A stretch of 64,000 nt of DNA from positions 53,617,786 to 53,681,785 of the forward strand of contig NC_054538.1 of NCBI RefSeq assembly GCF_017654505.1. Direction: 5' to 3'. Shown here piece by piece: positions 10,400 through 22,639 of the stretch. The notes beneath the pieces are model-generated. The model was not told where the DNA came from. It saw only the letters and a program-made list of their open reading frames with translations, and did not search any database. The translations under genes and the position numbers were made by a program. The stretch is from Polyodon spathula. Lineage: Eukaryota > Chordata > Actinopteri > Acipenseriformes > Polyodontidae. Position 1 is the first letter of the stretch; the number at the start of each line of letters is the position of its first letter.

Positions 10400-11265
10400 C
10401 AGCTCCAAGAGTTTTGCTGTTTTCACCATGTTGCAGCGGCAAAACTAAAACACTTACAATTACCATCTGTACCAGTGCCAAAAGTCTGAAACTTTCTTAC
10501 ATCAAATGTGAAAAAAAACATACAAATACCTCTTATACAAAATGAGATATAAGTCATCAAGCTAAGATAAAATTGTTAGTCTCCTTCCTCTTCCATTTCT
10601 TCCTTTTTAGTGTGTAGCGACTTTTCAAACAGAAACGCTAAATAACTGGACATCTATCAATCATGTGATTCCATATGTTGGTCAACTTCAAAATAAACCA
10701 GGGAACGCAAGCAGTTTGATATCTACACCATTTATATTAAACTATTTATTTGTTTTAAAACAGCATATATCACACAAAAAAATAAATAAAATAAATGAAT
10801 AAATAAATAATTACCATTGTTTGAACTTATAACATGACGTCCTTGAAGAGCACATGACCATAGCTTGCTGCGCCACTGCGCTGTTGTTGAAATGTGTGAA
10901 TTTTTTAAGCTTACATCCATGCCTGACCAGCTTTCGCTGAATACCTGAAGGTTCTGTTGATTCTAGAAATGCTCTATTTCCTGTTTGAAAATATCCAGTT
11001 TCCTGTTTGGTAGATACCATAGAATGGAATTGTACACAAGCTTCCATGTCTAAATCTTTGATCTCTGATACACTGTAGTTTACATTTAATTAAAAACAAA
11101 TAAAGGAATAATTTATTCGGTAGAAATAAACAAATGATTTGATAAATGCATAGATGAATAAATATATTTAGAAATAAATATTTTTTAAATAAATACATGT
11201 AGAAATTAATATTTATATCAGAAACGTATAAATAAATTAATAAATATCAAGCCAGAAAAATATGT
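10400..11265. other. AT-rich stretch, nothing recognised
   Basis: Contains aaataaat-type simple sequence (about 10780-10812 and 11100-11240). Minus-strand frames here show no family I recognise. Confidence 0.55.
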
Positions 11266-11272
11266 CATAATA

Positions 11273-11318
11273 ATTGATTTGGCTGATGCTTTTATCCAGA
11301 GAAATTGACATTTCTATA
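11273..11318 (-). mobile_element. L2/SINE tail remnant
   Basis: The reverse complement reads ..ctctggataaaagcatcagc.., the conserved 3' tail shared by fish L2 LINEs and many SINEs. Nothing upstream of the tail can be recognised. Confidence 0.5.
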
Positions 11319-11398
11319 CCTATAAACAAAAGTATGTTTCATGTAAAAAAAAAAAAAAGTTATTAAATGAGACATTAGTGCTTCTTCACTTGTAGCAT

Positions 11399-11596
11399 AT
11401 GTGGAGTAGTGGTTAGACCACAGTGACAAGAAGGCTGTGAGTTCCATCCCAGGTGGAGGACACACTGCTGCTTTACCTAGATTGGTCCAGTAAAAAACAC
11501 ACTATATAAATGAATAATTGTATGTAAAAAAAAAAAAAAAAGTGACAATTGTAAGTTGGCCTGGATAAGGGTGTCTGCTAAGAAATAAAATAATAA
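11399..11596 (+). mobile_element. tRNA-derived SINE with L2-type tail
   Basis: The A-box-like gtagtggttagacc is followed by a B-box-like gagttccatccc. The body contains tacctagattggtccagtaa, and the 3' tail cctggataagggtgtctgct aagaaataaaata is the L2-type tail used for retrotransposition in trans. Confidence 0.85.
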
Positions 11597-11602
11597 TTTT
11601 CA

Positions 11603-11658
11603 GGCCTGATTAGTATAGGATGGGAGACTCCCTGGCAATACCAGGTTCTTTGGAGTGT
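11603..11658 (+). ncRNA. 5S rRNA-like fragment (3' half), not a gene
   Basis: The segment reads ggcctgattagtataggatg, then ggagactccctggcaatacc and aggttctttgg. This follows the 3' half of vertebrate 5S rRNA, including the C-box region around tgggagac, with several changes. The 5' half is absent and it directly follows the SINE at 11399-11596. It is more likely a 5S-derived SINE head or a pseudogene than a working RNA gene. Confidence 0.7.
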
Positions 11659-11659
11659 T

Positions 11660-11988
11660 ACTCAATGGTGTAGTCGAGGGTATACTCAGGTAAACGACGT
11701 TTACCCACTTTGAATTTGGGCAATATATCGTTTACCCACTTCTCATATAAGGGATACAGAGTTTACTCACTTCTACTCTCCTGTGATGTGCAAATCCTGT
11801 GTTAAAGACAATATATTTTAATGGCGAGTGTCTGTGTTGTGTTCAGAGAATGTGAGCGGAGCGAAGCGGTGACAATTCCGCTCACCGCTTATATCCTCTG
11901 CTCTGCTCTGCTCTTTCTTTGCTCCGCTCGGCTTTCTTTCATTCTGCTCAACTCCTTGTGATTCCCGCTCCGCTCCCTGCTCTCCTGC

Positions 11989-11998
<10 letters not shown>
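11660..11998. other. Unclassified stretch with gtttacccact repeats
   Basis: gtttacccactt occurs twice about 40 bp apart (11700-11745), followed by a gctctgctctgctctttctt pyrimidine-rich block. No gene was recognised. Confidence 0.4.

Positions 11999-11999
<1 letters not shown>

Positions 12000-12053
<54 letters not shown>
12000..12053. repeat. (TA)n microsatellite
   Basis: About 26 TA units after a short A run. Confidence 0.97.
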
Positions 12054-12059
<6 letters not shown>

Positions 12060-12939
12060 GTAAATAAACAAGCTGTTTTTACCCCATCATGTTGCCGAGG
12101 TGTACTCGCTTGATCTCTTTGGATGTGTGAAAGGGTTATGACAGTATTATAAGTAATAAGCGGTAGATTGTTTTTAGGCGTAGCTGGGTTTAAAGGTTGC
12201 TGAGGTGTTACTCTGCTTATTATACTGTGTATGTACAGTAATAAAGTTTTTTTTTTTTAAATATTCAAATAGTTTTTGTCATTTTACAGTATTTGATTTT
12301 TTTACAGTAACTACAATTTTCCTGTCTCAAGTGACACTGGATTATATAGTTTTACTATATCTAGAGAAGCACTTGTTTAAAATGTAATGAAACGAGCATG
12401 TCAGTAACATTTATAAAAATTACAGTTATCCGTAACATAATGTTTATCACCATGACCCAATTTTTTTTTACACTTGTGATAGTTAAGCATAGTGATCGTA
12501 CCAGGATGAATAGAGCTATGTATTTTTTACCATCTAAAGCTTAGTGCAGTATAACTACACAATTTAACCTACTGTGTATGTGACACATCTATCATTCAAT
12601 TTGCTGCTTAGACAATTAAACACTTGAATTGAATTATAATGTCAGCCAATCTATAAAAGGGGAGCATTTGTCTTTAAAGATTCAACTTGCTGGAAAAGCT
12701 GATCTTTTGTTGTGGTTTATTTGGGCAAGTCTTAAGATGATAAATTCTGCGCAGTCAGAAGGCAGTACCTGTTGTTTATTTTTATCAAGCAAAATGCAGT
12801 CTGTCCTCTCCAAAACAACATATTACCATTCACAAGGCGGAGCTAGCCCACCTGCCGTAATGTTTTTGGACATAAAGTTAGTAAGAGTGAGGCTCCGTCC
12901 TTCGAAGGCCCTAAGCATATAAAGGGGGGTTCCTTCATT

Positions 12940-13420
12940 GAGGAGACCCGACAAACAGGAGGGAGGTCACCTTCTCTGAGATGATATGACATACGAAGAG
13001 GGGTGACCGTCTCTGAGATGACCCGACATACAAAGAAGCTTGCGAACCAGAAAGAAAAAACATTGATTAGTAATAATGACACATAAAAGTGGTTTTGGCT
13101 CTTCAATGGCCAAACATATGCAGTTGGGGGGTTATGTCGCTGAGGAGACCCGAAAGGCAGGAGGGGGACCACCATCTTTGAGGTGACCCGACATACAAGG
13201 AGGGTTACTGTCTTTGAGGTTAATCGACATATGAGGAGGCTCTTGAACAGGAAAGAAAATGTAAAGTTAGTAGATGTTAGAACATATAGAACAGGGTGTA
13301 CCACCTCTTCAAAATCCGACATTATATAAGGGAGGGTTCCATCGCTAAGGAGACCCGTCAAACAGGAGAGGGGTCAATGTCTTTGAGGAGACCCCAGAAA
13401 CAAGAGGGGTTCTGCTGCTT
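12940..13420. repeat. Degenerate tandem repeat, gacccgacatac motif
   Basis: Variants of ctgaggagacccgacatacaagg recur irregularly at least eight times. On the minus strand a 172-residue frame repeats CRV(T/I/S)SKT-like phrases, but this is explained by the repeat. It may be the non-coding end of the tyrosine-recombinase element to its right. Confidence 0.6.
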
Positions 13421-13792
13421 GGGGCCCTCACATAAATAGAGGCATCAGAGCCTGAAAGAGAAGAAGACAAGGAATCATGCATGCTAAAGGAAGGGTTTGG
13501 CTGGGGGTGCCCTCTGACTCACGGAGGACCCTCCACTATGAGGTAAATGAAGTGACGCTTAAGGGTTGGAGAAAGTGGAATCACTAACCCTGCAAAGAAT
13601 GGACCCCCGGCTCCCCACTGAAGACGTTTATGAAAAGAAAAAAGAAGAACTTCCAATGCATATAGAAAAGAAGAAAAGAGAAAACATTAACACGAAATTA
13701 AAGAAAATGTTTAACATGACATAGGGGTTAGTAACTGTACCCTACTGATTATGTGAAGACCCTCCGCACAGTGGAAAAGAAAAACCCCTTTA

Positions 13793-13818
13793 ATTTTTTT
13801 TTTTTTTTTTTTTTTTTT
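13793..13818. repeat. Poly-T tract
   Basis: An uninterrupted run of about 25 T lies 40 bp from the broken 3' end of the recombinase frame. Confidence 0.9.
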
Positions 13819-13861
13819 AGGAGGAAACCTTTGCTGGCCCAGGCGCATAGGTCATCCCCAC

Positions 13862-14775
13862 TCCTGACATACTAGACTTTGTTATTGTTTTTAGATGCTG
13901 GTTAATCTTTGCTCCTGCTGCTGAAGTAGCTGTCCCAATTCTGAATGAATGTGGAGTGTAGAATTGAGGGGGAAAACCTGCTCTGGAAATCAAAGCAGAG
14001 AGCTGAAAAGAAAACTAATGCCTAGAAACAACAGACCCGCTTTCATTGATGAATAGGGGATCGGAAGGACATTTAGGTTTACGTTCTGTAATGTATTTCA
14101 GCATGGAAGAATATGGGCATAGAGTCAATTTTTGAAATCCAAAATATGAGTAAGGTCACTGCAGTGAATACCCAGAGTGGAAAAACTGGAAATAGAAGGA
14201 ACTGTATATTCAGAGCATCTCCAAAATCCCCAAAAATGCAGAGAGGCATAATGCTTCTCTATCAGTTGGAGAAAAGCAGCCTTGTCTAAGAATTTAAATC
14301 ATGCTGCCAAGAATGTCAACAGAGATAGGCAGGTGAGTGAAAGATGCAGCCAGAGAGCTCTTGGATATTCCTCGCAGGGCTGGGATTGATAGTATTGATG
14401 GAGAAGAAATGGACATCAAGCAAAACTGGTGTTGAATTCCTGACAAATAGGATTTAATTGTAACTGCTGCCAGATGTAGAGAATCCTTTGAATGAACTAT
14501 AAAAGCCATGATCCAATTCTGGTTAAAAGCAGTAGGATTGATCCTGTTTTGGGAGCAGAAGGTTACATAAGAAGCCCAACCTGTAGAGTATGAGGATCTA
14601 GTAGAAGGGGCAAGAACTGAAGCAATGTGATCTTGTTGTTAATTGCATAGCTGTTGATGGTTGGATTCAGTTGAAAGTCACCTAACTGAACTGAGGAGTT
14701 ACTGCTGGAGATGGTAGTGCTGTGGGAATCAAGCTGTGGAATTTGGATATCTGTAAACATGAGCATCAGCTGCAT
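13862..14775 (-). pseudogene. Tyrosine recombinase of a DIRS/Ngaro- or Crypton-like element
   Basis: The minus strand encodes broken pieces of a tyrosine recombinase, the enzyme that integrates such elements without target duplications. Visible in order are VKSYLSGIQHQF-type core-binding sequence (about 14440), FTHLPISVDILGSM (about 14310), DPLFINESGSVVSRH (about 14040) and the catalytic box TPHSFRIGTATSAAGAK (about 13940), which carries the HxxR pair. The final tyrosine region is degenerate. Stops at several points show it is dead. Which of the tyrosine-recombinase groups it belongs to is not decided here. Confidence 0.75.
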
Positions 14776-14906
14776 TATTTTAAAAGCCCAGTAGATGGTG
14801 AGCTTGTATTAGAAAATTGTTGGATACTGAAATCCATACTCGCTGCCGCAGTAACATAGTCCTTGGTATCTGACAGACAGTTCCACTGTGTTATATTTGT
14901 AGGAGT

Positions 14907-15605
14907 CTATTCAACTCTGTGGTTAGGATATACTGAGCATAGCACATATCTAAATATGGAGAAAGCAAGGACGAATTCCCCCAATGTTAGATTTTTAAGT
15001 AATCTGGGGTCTCTGGATTTTAATGTTACTGACAGATCTCTGCAATCCACTACTCTGTGATCCAGGAATTCTAATGTCGCCATTAGTAATGAAACAAGAT
15101 TAATGTCTTTACCTTCAATTATATTGTGCAGAATTTGTGGGGACGCCTGACTGTGGTTGAGGAGGCAGAACCAAATGTTGAAGTAGTGGCAATGTTGAAG
15201 ACGGGAGGATCTTCTAAATGGACCAAAGTTAGAGCTGAACCGGAAGTAGCTGTAGCTGCGGCTGGTGCTATTACTGCAGGAATGGAGGACAATACTAAAA
15301 GCTGAAGTTTGCTTCTCTTGCTCAATGCCAGATACCCTTTTATCTGAATCACTCAGTTTGGTATTGCAAATGGCTGCATAAAAGTGAAAAATCAGGGAGT
15401 GCTCCTGTTGGATTGTTCTGGCTGGAGCAGCTTCCTGCTGTTTTGATGTGCTAGCTGTCGGGGTATATTGCTCTGACTGCTTACTATCTGGTTGGGGCTG
15501 CTGAGCAGCTGAGCATAGAAGGAAAGACAGATTCTGCCGAGATTGAGTTGCAGTTGAGAATACATAGTGATTCTCAATCGCTACCTGCTGGGATTGCATT
15601 TCCAT
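14907..15605 (-). pseudogene. Gag-like ORF1 of the tyrosine-recombinase element
   Basis: An open frame of 232 codons starts MEMQSQQVAIENHY with a Q/S-rich N terminus. It ends in a conserved-looking block with KSRDPRLLKNLTLGEFVLAF and FRYVLCSVYPNHRVE. I recall such blocks in gag-like ORF1 proteins of fish DIRS-type elements, where a zinc knuckle follows. That knuckle is missing, and the recombinase region starts about 130 bp downstream with no RT between. Confidence 0.55.
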
Positions 15606-15609
15606 TTTT

Positions 15610-16018
15610 TAGAAGGGTTTTTATAAAAGTATTCATGGTCCAGTCCTTTCAGTATAGTCGCTCAGGAGGTGTATCCTGAGCCAGGAGTCGTTAGAACGAT
15701 GAAGATTAGCTCCTTGGGCGGCAGGCATACCGAGAGAATGTTGGTAGGGAGTCAGCTGTTCAGATATTACCAAGCTTCAACGGAGAAAGATGGAGGGGTG
15801 ATCTGACCCTGGTTTGATGATACTGCAGGAGAATGCTCTGCAGGAGAATCCTCGGAATATGAAGAGAGTTTCTGTGAGTAATCCTTTTTTTTTGTTCTGC
15901 TCTGGTTTACACCGAACAAAAAAATGCATGACAAATATGTGTAGGTGGCTTAGCGTTAAATAGAGTAGATTTAATTGATGGAAGAAGATGATAGGGTGCA
16001 GGGGGGGGCCTAGTTTCC
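15610..16018. other. Flank of the recombinase element, unassigned
   Basis: No coding similarity was seen. It probably includes the 5' non-coding part of the element at 13862-15605. Confidence 0.35.
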
Positions 16019-16021
16019 ACC

Positions 16022-16049
16022 CCACCCCCCCCCCCCCCCCCCCCCCCCC
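16022..16049. repeat. Poly-C tract
   Basis: A run of more than 20 C after ccaccccac. Long G/C homopolymers are rare in vertebrate DNA and can form four-stranded structures. Confidence 0.9.
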
Positions 16050-16521
16050 AAGCCACAATTAATAATTAACATAACTGAGTAACTTCCAAAGTAAATTCAA
16101 TGACTATAAATATAGCACACTATCAATCCTTTGGCCCTGTCAACCTTTTTGTGGTTGCCACTGAAATGTATGTACTTGTTTGCTTTTCCACTGTTGTTTT
16201 TTTTTATTTATTCTGAGGTTTTTTAAGGCCAGGCAGTAATCTTGTAATATTGGCTCCCCTTTGAGATTTTGTTGGTGATTATATTGAGAAATAATTAATT
16301 ATAATGAATACTGAAATCCTGGGACACCGGCTGCTAAACAGGTGGCAGTCAAATATTATGTAGTCTCTTCTCAGTAGTTAGATAAACCCTGGTCATGTTT
16401 CCCTATCCTTTTTAACTATCTGAAGAATTCATAGCAGAACAATAAATCTATTGAGATATTAGATCGAAATGGAAACTTGCAGGGTTTACTTGCAGGAAAA
16501 AAACAAAAAAAAAAAAAATGT

Positions 16522-16526
<5 letters not shown>

Positions 16527-16598
<72 letters not shown>
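16527..16598. repeat. (TA)n microsatellite
   Basis: About 35 TA units downstream of a 15-A run. Confidence 0.97.
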
Positions 16599-16601
<3 letters not shown>

Positions 16602-16822
16602 TTTATGTTCTAAATACTATACATAAAGCCACAGCTCAAATAATAAATTTAATTTAAGTGTTTCATCAAAAAAGGATTTAATCTGGTAGAGAGCATCATT
16701 TTCAGCATAGTAAAATAATCTCTGACACATAAACTGCTTTCTGACTAAAATCAATTTCCCTAAAGTTGTCTGAGAGGTATTTTTGGACCATGTACAGTAT
16801 GGATTAAAAAAATCCATAAAGC

Positions 16823-18430
16823 TGTAAAGGAAATTCATGGTTAAATTCATTTTAATAGAAGCATTTCTCAGGTATTTAAATATGTTATCTGTGTGACATG
16901 CGATGAGGGTTGGGTTGTTAACACAGATTCCAGAACACTCTTAACCAGATCTACACAAAGGGTGTAGATAAGGCACAGAACACAAATTGTGTTAACTCTG
17001 ATCATTTTATCTCCTAAGGTGTCATAAAACTTGCCAAGCTACAGTGTAGTTTTACCATTGTTGTCTTAAAAGTTAGTTAAAATGCTTTACGAATCGTTTT
17101 TAATGACTTAACTTGTGAGCACAAGTTCAATGTTATTTTTAGTAAGTTTCCCAATAAATCTGAAGGGTTTATTGTGTTTTAACTGAATATTATAAACTAC
17201 TAACTATTTTTGAATATTACCCTTTGATTGTATTATGATGTGTTTTATATACTTGTAATCGTAATTTTGTTTAGAGAATGAAACTCAAATTCGTATGCTT
17301 CTCCAATGAATGTAACTAAAGTTATATTGAATAGGAGGTCTAAATGATAAATGTAAAATCCTTTGAAAACAAAATAGGCAGATACATTCCATTTCTAACA
17401 CACCCTTTTTGTGTGAGACGCAACTGTCTATCAAATACTGTGAGCCAATGCAAGGACCGACAAGGACTTGTTTACAGTACAAGGGAATGCCTATACATTG
17501 TGTTCTTCAAACTCAAAACAAGGATTTTCTCTTTCTTCTATCTGGACTCTCTGGGCTCTCCCTGGATTCACTCTTTCTTCAAAACATCTCATCGCTCTCA
17601 GCTCATCAAACTCTGAAGTTCTTCAACGAAGACGCAATGATGTAATCTTGAAAGCTGTCCATGAGAAGAAGGGCTGCCTCCAGAACGACAAAAGCTTTTG
17701 CCTACCGTACAGACTTCACAGAGATACTGCACTGCGCTGCTGCCCAACAAACTTCTACAGAGAGGATGACCATATTAAGAAGACTTTGTTTTAAACATCG
17801 CACCAACAGAATATGTATCACACTTATATTGTGTGTTTACAAGTAATTGAACTGAAGCCATGATATTGATATTATCACAATATGTAATGTGCGTCTATTC
17901 AACTAGATGCTGGCATTGTACATGTGTACTTAGCCAAGTGGAAGCTGGTGCATGTAATGTGTGACTCAACCAAACAATGCATGATGAACTATTAAGACTG
18001 CTTCACTAATGCAGAACAAGGATTCATTATGAACATTTAACAATGCATTACTTTTCCTTGAATGTTTTATTTAGTTTCTTCTTTATACATATGTTTTTAT
18101 CTAAGAAGCCAAACCTTTACTCTTCTTCCTTTCAGAATATGAATAAATGTAATAATAATTTGGATTGTTAGGTTTCTTTTTGTCTTATAACACATACACA
18201 TTTATGATTGATTTGAAATACTTAAACATACATAATATGAATTATTAATCTATTTTCATCATGAATCTAGGGATAATTAAGCCAGAATCGCTAGTTCTTA
18301 TTGAAGTATTGTGTTTATTATGGTTAACAATTACATTATGAGCTATAATGGGTATTTTGTTTAATGGTAACTGGTGAGGACACAGTTGTGATTAAACCCT
18401 AGATATACAATGTAAATATGCATGGCAAAG
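16823..18430 (+). repeat. Left arm of a 1.6-kb inverted repeat
   Basis: It begins TGTAAAGGAAATTCATGG and matches the reverse complement of 23783-25381 along its length. Shared blocks include gggttgttaac, acacaaagggtgt-type sequence, gtttacagtacaagggaa, gaagactt..tgttttaaacat and acattatgagctataatggg. The arm holds several overlapping open frames that both copies break differently. A TATA-like tgtataaagggg lies at 18646-18659, beyond the shared part. A long LTR is possible, but no family was recognised. Confidence 0.8.
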
Positions 18431-20220
18431 CTTTAACAAAATCCTTCTGCTTAATGCAGGATATCTCTCTATATTGAAGCGATCTGTACTAAGTGTCATC
18501 ATCTTATCGTGTTATTGTTTTGTGAATGTTGTCCAATTGTGTTGTATTTGTCCCTCGTTCAATTTGCGAGGTCCAATAACGTGTCTTGTTATGTCTACAT
18601 TGTATGCCTGATTATATCTAAATGTGACGTGTTTTCACAGGGTTTTGTGTATAAAGGGGCAGCTTGCTGACCCTTGCTGAAGAGTCTGCTGTTTAGTGAA
18701 CAAGATCTTGCTGCAGTCATCTGACTCCTTATTTTCACTCAAAATTACAATATATTATCTGCAGAGTTCACACTTCCAAATTCTTATGTTCTTATTTGAC
18801 ATCAGAAGTTCCCATTTAAACGTAACTGAAAATAGAAAACACTTTTACAGACCTGTTTTTTAAATATTATGGACCAATACAGTATAACTGTAAATCTCGA
18901 AAAACTATTCGCTTCTAAATCTTTTGTAGTCATCTTTGTATTACTTATAATATAAAATGTAATATAAATACATGTTAATTTGGATTCATATGTTGTTTTT
19001 TTTTGACTTTATGTGAATGAAAAGGCACACATTTGCCCATTTTCCCATTGGAAATAGTGATATTTTGAAATATCACTGTCCTGGTCACAAAAGCAAAGTT
19101 TGTGGGGAATAATAGCCATGTTCTATACTTTTGAGGCATAAGCAATTAGGAACTAACACTTACTACCCAGGAACAAAAATGGTGTTACATAGTGTATCAA
19201 TGTGCAGCTTCCTTAATACAATATACCTAAAAACAGTGACTTTCAAAACAATTCAAAAGCCTTGGCCCGAGACAACATGAATAAATGTTGCCATTGAAAA
19301 TCCCACACATCTAAGCAACAGCAGCAAAAACCCTGTCGTCACAATAACATGGCATCAGCAAAAGTCAGTTTTGATGAATTCAAGTTTGTTATTCATTAAA
19401 TATGCCAAGACAGTGGTTTGTTTATTTAACAACGGGGTAGAACAAAATCTTATCGTTGGTATAAAACTATTAGTTTTTTTCTAACGACATATTAGATTTG
19501 GTTGTTTGTCTTTTGTGGGTGTGTGTGTGGTAGGGTTGTGGTATATATATATCTATATATATATATGAATAGCACCTTATCGTGGTATTCAGTTGACAGT
19601 TGCTCTTTATTCAAACAAGATTGCCATTTTACAAAGTGTAAAGCAGCCAGAAAGCCCTAGTACAGTACACTGTGAAGCCTGCTGCCTACAGTACAAACCT
19701 ATCCTATCATATTTGCAGTATATTCTATGATACATGATTCCACATTGAATGTGAAGTAAAATATAGTATAATTATAGCTAAAGTTGCTACATTATTTGGA
19801 GTAGTTTCACACATGGTTCTTTTTTTCTGGTCTTGTCAGTAGGGAGTATTTTGCTTTAGGCTACATGAATAGCAGAACCTCACCTCCTGGCACATCATTG
19901 GTTCCCAAGGTGTAGACACAGCAGTCTGCAGTCAAGTAAATAGTATAACATTTTGGAGTGAGATTCAATATATAATAATCCAGGCTGTAATTTTTTCATT
20001 GTAAAAAGTGGCTTATTTCATTGGATTTCATTCTAAAAATAGATATTTCATGATTAAACATAATATTTATTAAAAAACAAAAAAAGTGTTGTGATATTTA
20101 AAATATATTTTCTCTTCAGTTATTATACAACAGATGTTTCTAAATATTTACATATTTAATAGATAGAACAAAAGTAAGTGATAAATTGCAGAATATTTTG
20201 TTTTTTATGTCCACCATTAA
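18431..20220. other. Mostly unassigned AT-rich stretch
   Basis: Contains the TATA-like site at 18646 and ttcttatgttcttatttgac at 18780, then tgacatcagaagtt at 18799, which could be a primer-binding site. A short (TA)n lies at 19546-19566. No coding region was recognised. Confidence 0.4.
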
Positions 20221-20339
20221 AATATATCACGTTTCCATGAACCGCTGAACTTGGGAACGTGCTTGAGTGTCCCCCATTTCCATGTTTTTAAATTACTAAA
20301 TGGCTCCAAATCTCTGGTCTGGTCTGAGATTTCATCGAA

Positions 20340-20650
20340 CCAGAGGCACACAGGCAGGAACGCTGGGCGTGTTTTTATTCAATTTAAAATAATTCAACAA
20401 AAACAACGCTCACAGAGCAAAATAAAAAGTTCAAACAAAAACAAATCTCGAACATGGGCGGCATGAGTAGCAATTGCTTTCTTTCTGTTTTACTTTCATT
20501 TTCATTTTCTCTTGAACACCCCCTCTCATTTCTCCTTCTTGAACCTCCACCCCGACCAGCAAAAGCTGCAGGATTTTATACATGTGACCATCTCCAGATT
20601 AGCAATAAATTAATCAATCTGAAGATGGTCACATTCTACACATGTTTTTA
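20340..20650 (-). mobile_element. LTR-like promoter/poly(A) unit
   Basis: On the minus strand a TATA box (tataaaatcc, 20581-20572) is followed about 200 bp later by aataaaaac (about 20379). The 5' part contains a stem in which 20584-20600 pairs with 20616-20632 with one mismatch. The arrangement fits a short LTR, but no matching partner or target duplication was found. Confidence 0.35.
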
Positions 20651-20689
20651 ATTTAAAATAACTCTGCTGAACAATGCACTGTGTTAGAA

Positions 20690-21411
20690 AACTACATCAT
20701 TGAGTTGTCTGGTGATTTTACCACACAATTATGTTGCCCTTGTCTGAACACAAATTATGTAGATCACAATTCTCAGAATGTTGCTGTACATATCTGTCTG
20801 CTCTGACAAAACTTCCAAATGTTAAAGTGTTAGAAAGTGAGCGAACAGCTTGCTCTTCATTTATTTTGAAAACAAAATTAGCTTGACTTTGAAAGCTATC
20901 ACAGTGGAATACAATTTGTGAACAAACACATCCTTGCCTTGCAGCTTCACATTAAGTTCATTTAAATGTGCCATGATATCCACACCAAAAGCGAGGGTTG
21001 CTCACCCAGTTTGAATTCCTTAGTTCAGGGAAATCGTTTACTTTCCCTTGCATCTCCAAAAAAATGCAAATTTAATCTCTAATCTCCCACACTCACTGCA
21101 ACACCTTTCCTAAACTGAGCCAGCAGACATTCATATGATAAACGCCTAATAAGTCCTGGTGTTCAGCATCAGTGTCCTCAAAAAGGGAAATTAATTGCCA
21201 TTGATTAAGCCCTCTTGCTATAATGTAGTTCACTATTTGCACTGCTGTGCAAACAACATAATCTATGTGCAGAACATTTTTGCTGTCTGCCTCAGGATGT
21301 ATGATACAGTATAGAAAAATTATTTATTTCTCAGAGTCTACCTCTTTGTCCTCAATTCTTTTTAAAAGTCTTACATTTTTCCCAGTTAAATTTAACGATC
21401 CATCAGACACT
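20690..21411 (-). pseudogene. hAT-type transposase-derived gene fragment (GTF2IRD2/ZBED-like)
   Basis: Minus-strand pieces in order: SDGSLNLTGKNVRLLKRIED, IIHPEADSKNVLHIDYVV, QIVNYIIARGLNQWQLISLF, EHQDLLGVYHMNVCWLS, FPELRNSNW, then GVDIMAHLNELNVKLQGKD and STVIAFKVKLILFSK. This is the C-terminal RNase-H-like core of hAT transposases, as also seen in domesticated GTF2IRD2-like proteins. At least three frame changes and a stop after LFSK show it is dead. The BED finger and N terminus are absent. Confidence 0.78.
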
Positions 21412-21439
21412 CAAGGCAACAAGACGCCCTCTCATACAA

Positions 21440-21545
21440 ATACTAATATCTTTAATAATAACATCTTTATTTTTATATAGCACCTTTCATAGTGGACCAC
21501 CATTACAAAGCACTTTACAGAGGTAGGCTGTGAACTGTGCATTAT
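21440..21545 (-). mobile_element. L2 LINE 3' end
   Basis: tttttatatagcacctttca tagtggaccaccattacaaa gcactttacagagg matches the L2 3' end at 48935-48990, in the same orientation. 5'-truncated. Confidence 0.75.
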
Positions 21546-21670
21546 ATGCAGAGAGTGTTTGTGAGCTCTGGGACCCCTTTGACTCAATTTGAGCACACTT
21601 GAGTCGACTTGAGTTGGTTGTCCATGGAAACGAGGTACATACATTCTATTTTGACAGATAAAATATTAAC

Positions 21671-21739
<69 letters not shown>
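21671..21739. repeat. (AAT)n microsatellite
   Basis: About 22 ATA/AAT units. Confidence 0.97.
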
Positions 21740-22457
21740 GCCACGTGAAATTGTGCAGCTCGAGTTCAATCATTATGAGGAAGCAAACCAAGCCGGCTGC
21801 TAGTTCCTAAATGTAAAAAGGTAGTCCGTCAGTAAAGCAAATGTTTGCTGTGTTGTTTCCTAAATGCTAAAATAAATATGTATATTTACTAGGACTGTCA
21901 CTTGATAAAAAATTGTGATCCGTTAATTTATGGGCATTAGTTGATTAATCGGTAATACTTGCTCACTGTGGAACTGTAAAAGACCCTGCAGATCCATCAC
22001 AGGTTGCAATTTGTGTTTCATAAAACTTTCGCAGGGCTGCAACTTTGCAGATTTTCACTAGAAACCTGCAACTGCCAATCGCAATCAAGTAGCAATTTCC
22101 ATCACAGATCCTGTTTTATGACAAACCATGGTGGTCATACTACCACCTCACTGTGTAACTGTAACACCCCCACCACCACCGACCCCACCACCACACACCA
22201 CACGGTACACTTTTTTCTTTTATAAAAGGTTTAAATAATTACAAAACAAAATGGTGTATTTAATGACGTATGACCCAAAGTTATGTGGGTAAAAAATAAC
22301 AGTAACTGAGGCAAGGTCAAGTTGTAAAAACAAACACAGTTTATTTAATAAATACAATCATATACCAAAAATCCTGATTTTTTCAGTAGGATAATAGCAT
22401 TATTGGGAAGATTGCATTGCTTTAAACTGACAGCAATGCCGTGCAGCAATTACTAAG

Positions 22458-22460
<3 letters not shown>

Positions 22461-22511
<51 letters not shown>
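22461..22511. repeat. (AAT)n microsatellite
   Basis: About 17 units following gaataataataa. Confidence 0.96.
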
Positions 22512-22512
<1 letters not shown>

Positions 22513-22639
22513 AAACAAAATTAAATGTAGGCAACAAATAAGTTATATAACACACAAACGTGATGCAAATGCAGCTTGATTATCAGGCATGCCCCTAAAG
22601 ACTAATACATGTGTCAAGGTAGCGAGTGTGCTTAGCTGG

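Noticed and set aside
12843..13361. A 172-codon minus-strand frame with repeated CRV phrases as a protein
   Set aside because: Explained by the degenerate tandem repeat; no recognisable domain.
17344..17846. Several overlapping frames in the left inverted-repeat arm as a gene
   Set aside because: The frames overlap in all three phases, and the second arm breaks them at different places.
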